A stretch of 64,000 nt of DNA from assembly GCA_902789665.1 (NCBI GenBank), contig CADAOY010000004.1, positions 434,001 to 498,000 on the forward strand, given 5' to 3'. The stretch comes from an uncultured Lachnospiraceae bacterium (lineage in GTDB: Bacteria > Bacillota > Clostridia > Lachnospirales > Lachnospiraceae). A program made the translations under genes and the position numbers. The notes below the pieces were generated by a model that saw nothing but the letters and a program-made list of their open reading frames with translations, did no database searches and was not told the DNA's origin. Of this stretch, positions 62,685 through 64,000 are shown one piece after another. Each line of letters opens with the position of its first letter. Position 1 is the first letter of the stretch.

Positions 62685-63860
62685 TTAGATGGCAATCACT
62701 TCTGAATAGCCACCTTTTTCTACGTATGTTTCAAAATCTTCCTTATTCATTGAAGGCTCTTTTATAACATCAGCAATAATGCCGCTTTTTCTTAATTCCA
62801 AAGCCTTCTCATCAGCCTTGAGATAATCTTCATTAAAGGTAATCAGAACTTTTTTCTTAAGTTCCACATCCCTATGGCCTGTTCTCATAATCGATGTAAG
62901 AAGCTCATCAGCCAAAACCACGAAGCCGATGGCGGAGGCGCTTTTGCCAAATTTTTCAAGCAGATTATCGTAGCGGCCACCCTTAATTATCGCATCGCCT
63001 ACTCCATAGGTGTAAGCCTTGAAAATAATACCTGTATAGTAATGGTACTTGCTGAGCATACTTAAGTCAAAAGCGATATACTTGTCGTACCCCTTCTTTG
63101 AAAGGATGTCTTTAAGTAACAAAAGTCTGTCAAGAGCCTTAATGGCATTCTCATTCTTAACCAAATCTTTAAGATTCTTAAGATCTTCAATCTCTAAATA
63201 AGTTTTTGAAAAATACCCGAACTGATCAATTATGTCTGAATTAATATCATTATTTGCCAGATATTCTTTCATCATATAAAAGTTCTTGGATGAAATATAT
63301 TCTCTTAAATTGATCTCAATTTCTTCTGTGATATTGGCTTCAGAGCAGAGTCCTTTAAAGAATTCTGTGTCTCCAATGCTGACCACGAATTCTTCAAGAC
63401 CGGTTGCAAGAAGTGTATCAATTACAAGGCATATCATCTGGGCATCAGCATAAATGCTGTTCTCATTAACCATTTCAACGCCGATCTGTGTAGTCTCTTT
63501 TAACTTGCCCTGATATTCACTGGTATTGATAAAAGTATTTCCTTTGTAGCAGAACTTAAGAGGTCCCTTCTCTTCTTTGAAATACTTGGCAAGGGCTCTT
63601 GCAACTGAAGGTGTGAAGTCCGGTCTTAAAACCAGAGTGTTGCCTTCCTTATCAAAGAATTTATATAATTCCTTGGATGGGATTGTACCAATATCCTTGG
63701 AAAATACATCAAAAAATTCAAAAGTCGGTGTTTCTATATCCTTGAATCCATTAAGATGGAATGTATCATAAACTTTGTTTATTATTTCATTTTTTAATAC
63801 TAATTCATCTCCGTAGATGTCTCTTACACCATCAGGAGTATGTAAAATCTGTGATATCAT
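62685..63860 (-). CDS. hisZ: ATP phosphoribosyltransferase regulatory subunit HisZ
   Basis: A 391-residue histidyl-tRNA synthetase paralogue. It has the class II fold with TPDGVRDIYGDE and ETPTFEFFDVFSKDIG at the N-terminus, LVLRPDFTPSVARA (motif 2), YYTGIIFKAY and KGGRYDNLLEKFG. It lacks the HisRS anticodon-binding domain and pairs with the short HisG for feedback inhibition by histidine. It is the first gene of the his operon, with GGAGG 6 bases before ATG 63860. Confidence 0.94.
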   Translation of the reverse strand: MISQILHTPDGVRDIYGDELVLKNEIINKVYDTFHLNGFKDIETPTFEFFDVFSKDIGTIPSKELYKFFDKEGNTLVLRPDFTPSVARALAKYFKEEKGPLKFCYKGNTFINTSEYQGKLKETTQIGVEMVNENSIYADAQMICLVIDTLLATGLEEFVVSIGDTEFFKGLCSEANITEEIEINLREYISSKNFYMMKEYLANNDINSDIIDQFGYFSKTYLEIEDLKNLKDLVKNENAIKALDRLLLLKDILSKKGYDKYIAFDLSMLSKYHYYTGIIFKAYTYGVGDAIIKGGRYDNLLEKFGKSASAIGFVVLADELLTSIMRTGHRDVELKKKVLITFNEDYLKADEKALELRKSGIIADVIKEPSMNKEDFETYVEKGGYSEVIAI

Positions 63861-63898
63861 GATTCCTCCAAAATGCTTTATTGTGGTAAAGTGCTAAT

Positions 63899-63916
63899 TT
63901 GCTAATTCGTTAGCAA
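63899..63916. promoter_or_regulatory. palindrome between promoter and hisZ
   Basis: TTGCTAA-TTCG-TTAGCAA is a perfect 7-bp inverted repeat with a 4-base centre, in the 5' leader of hisZ between the -10 and the start. It may be an operator for a repressor or a small RNA hairpin. No T-box is visible in the available leader. Confidence 0.6.
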
Positions 63917-63925
63917 GATAAATAG

Positions 63926-63954
63926 ATTATATTAGGTTTTTTGATTAAAGTCAA
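63926..63954 (-). promoter_or_regulatory. promoter of the histidine operon
   Basis: TTGACT (63949-63954), a 17-base spacer and perfect TATAAT (63926-63931) on the minus strand, about 65 bases before hisZ. It is a strong sigma-A match. Confidence 0.85.
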
Positions 63955-64000
63955 GTTTTATCAAAGGGTTATGGTTCTACCGCTTAAATTATCTATCTGA

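Overview
The window looks like a chromosomal segment of a low-GC, AT-rich anaerobic Firmicute, most likely a clostridial Lachnospiraceae-type organism. The evidence is gene order and content: a dxs-tlyA-nadK-argR-recN cluster, an rplU-prp-rpmA-obg-yhbY-nadD-yqeK cluster in which L27 carries the Firmicutes-type cleavable N-terminus, a lexA/yneA-like SOS pair, a short-form hisG with hisZ, a TIGR03936/TIGR03960-type radical SAM pair, and strong AGGAGG ribosome binding sites. No tRNA, rRNA, CRISPR array or transposase was seen.

Layout. 1-6.5 kb (+): 3' end of dxs, tlyA, nadK, argR, a large membrane protein with a disordered tail, then recN. 6.6-7.6 kb (-): ilvE. 7.9-24.5 kb (+): an accessory island with a 198-residue secreted companion protein, a 5042-residue WapA/RHS-type secreted toxin, a candidate immunity gene, a frame-broken second immunity-like gene and a further coding-like remnant. 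24.5-27.1 kb (+): a CofE-like ligase and a methionine gamma-lyase-family PLP enzyme. 27.1-34.9 kb (+): a cell-elongation operon (mreB-like, mreC, mreD, PBP2, rodA, a divergent methylglyoxal synthase, a D,D-carboxypeptidase lipoprotein). 35-39.7 kb (+): a P-loop protein, an HlyD-like membrane protein, yggS, sepF, an unknown gene and rluD. 40-46 kb (-): fumarate reductase/succinate dehydrogenase subunits, a GGDEF-EAL protein and an AI-2E-type permease. 46.1-47.9 kb (+): a TtcA-like enzyme and a tyrosine recombinase. 48-49 kb: divergent yneA-like and lexA around SOS boxes. 49-53 kb (-): ribosomal protein and GTPase cluster behind an L21-type leader. 53.2-55 kb (-): a protein with eight tandem SHOCT-like repeats. 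55.1-63.9 kb (-): RNase E/G-like, two radical SAM-associated genes, and a histidine operon (hisZ-G-D-B-IE) with a strong promoter at 63.93 kb.

How the genes work together. The core genes serve isoprenoid, NAD and arginine control, DNA repair, peptidoglycan synthesis and division (mreBCD-PBP2-RodA, SepF, YneA-like), translation and histidine synthesis. The most unusual region is the 16-kb toxin island. Its giant protein joins a signal peptide, an acidic linker, five long beta-repeat units, a chain of FN3/Ig-like domains, a PKD-like domain, a YD-repeat/RHS shell and a small C-terminal toxin candidate. The immunity candidate begins two bases after the toxin stop and is followed by immunity-like debris, as expected for a contact-dependent toxin locus that exchanges its tips.

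All functional calls come from reading translated sequence and recalling family motifs. No database search was run.
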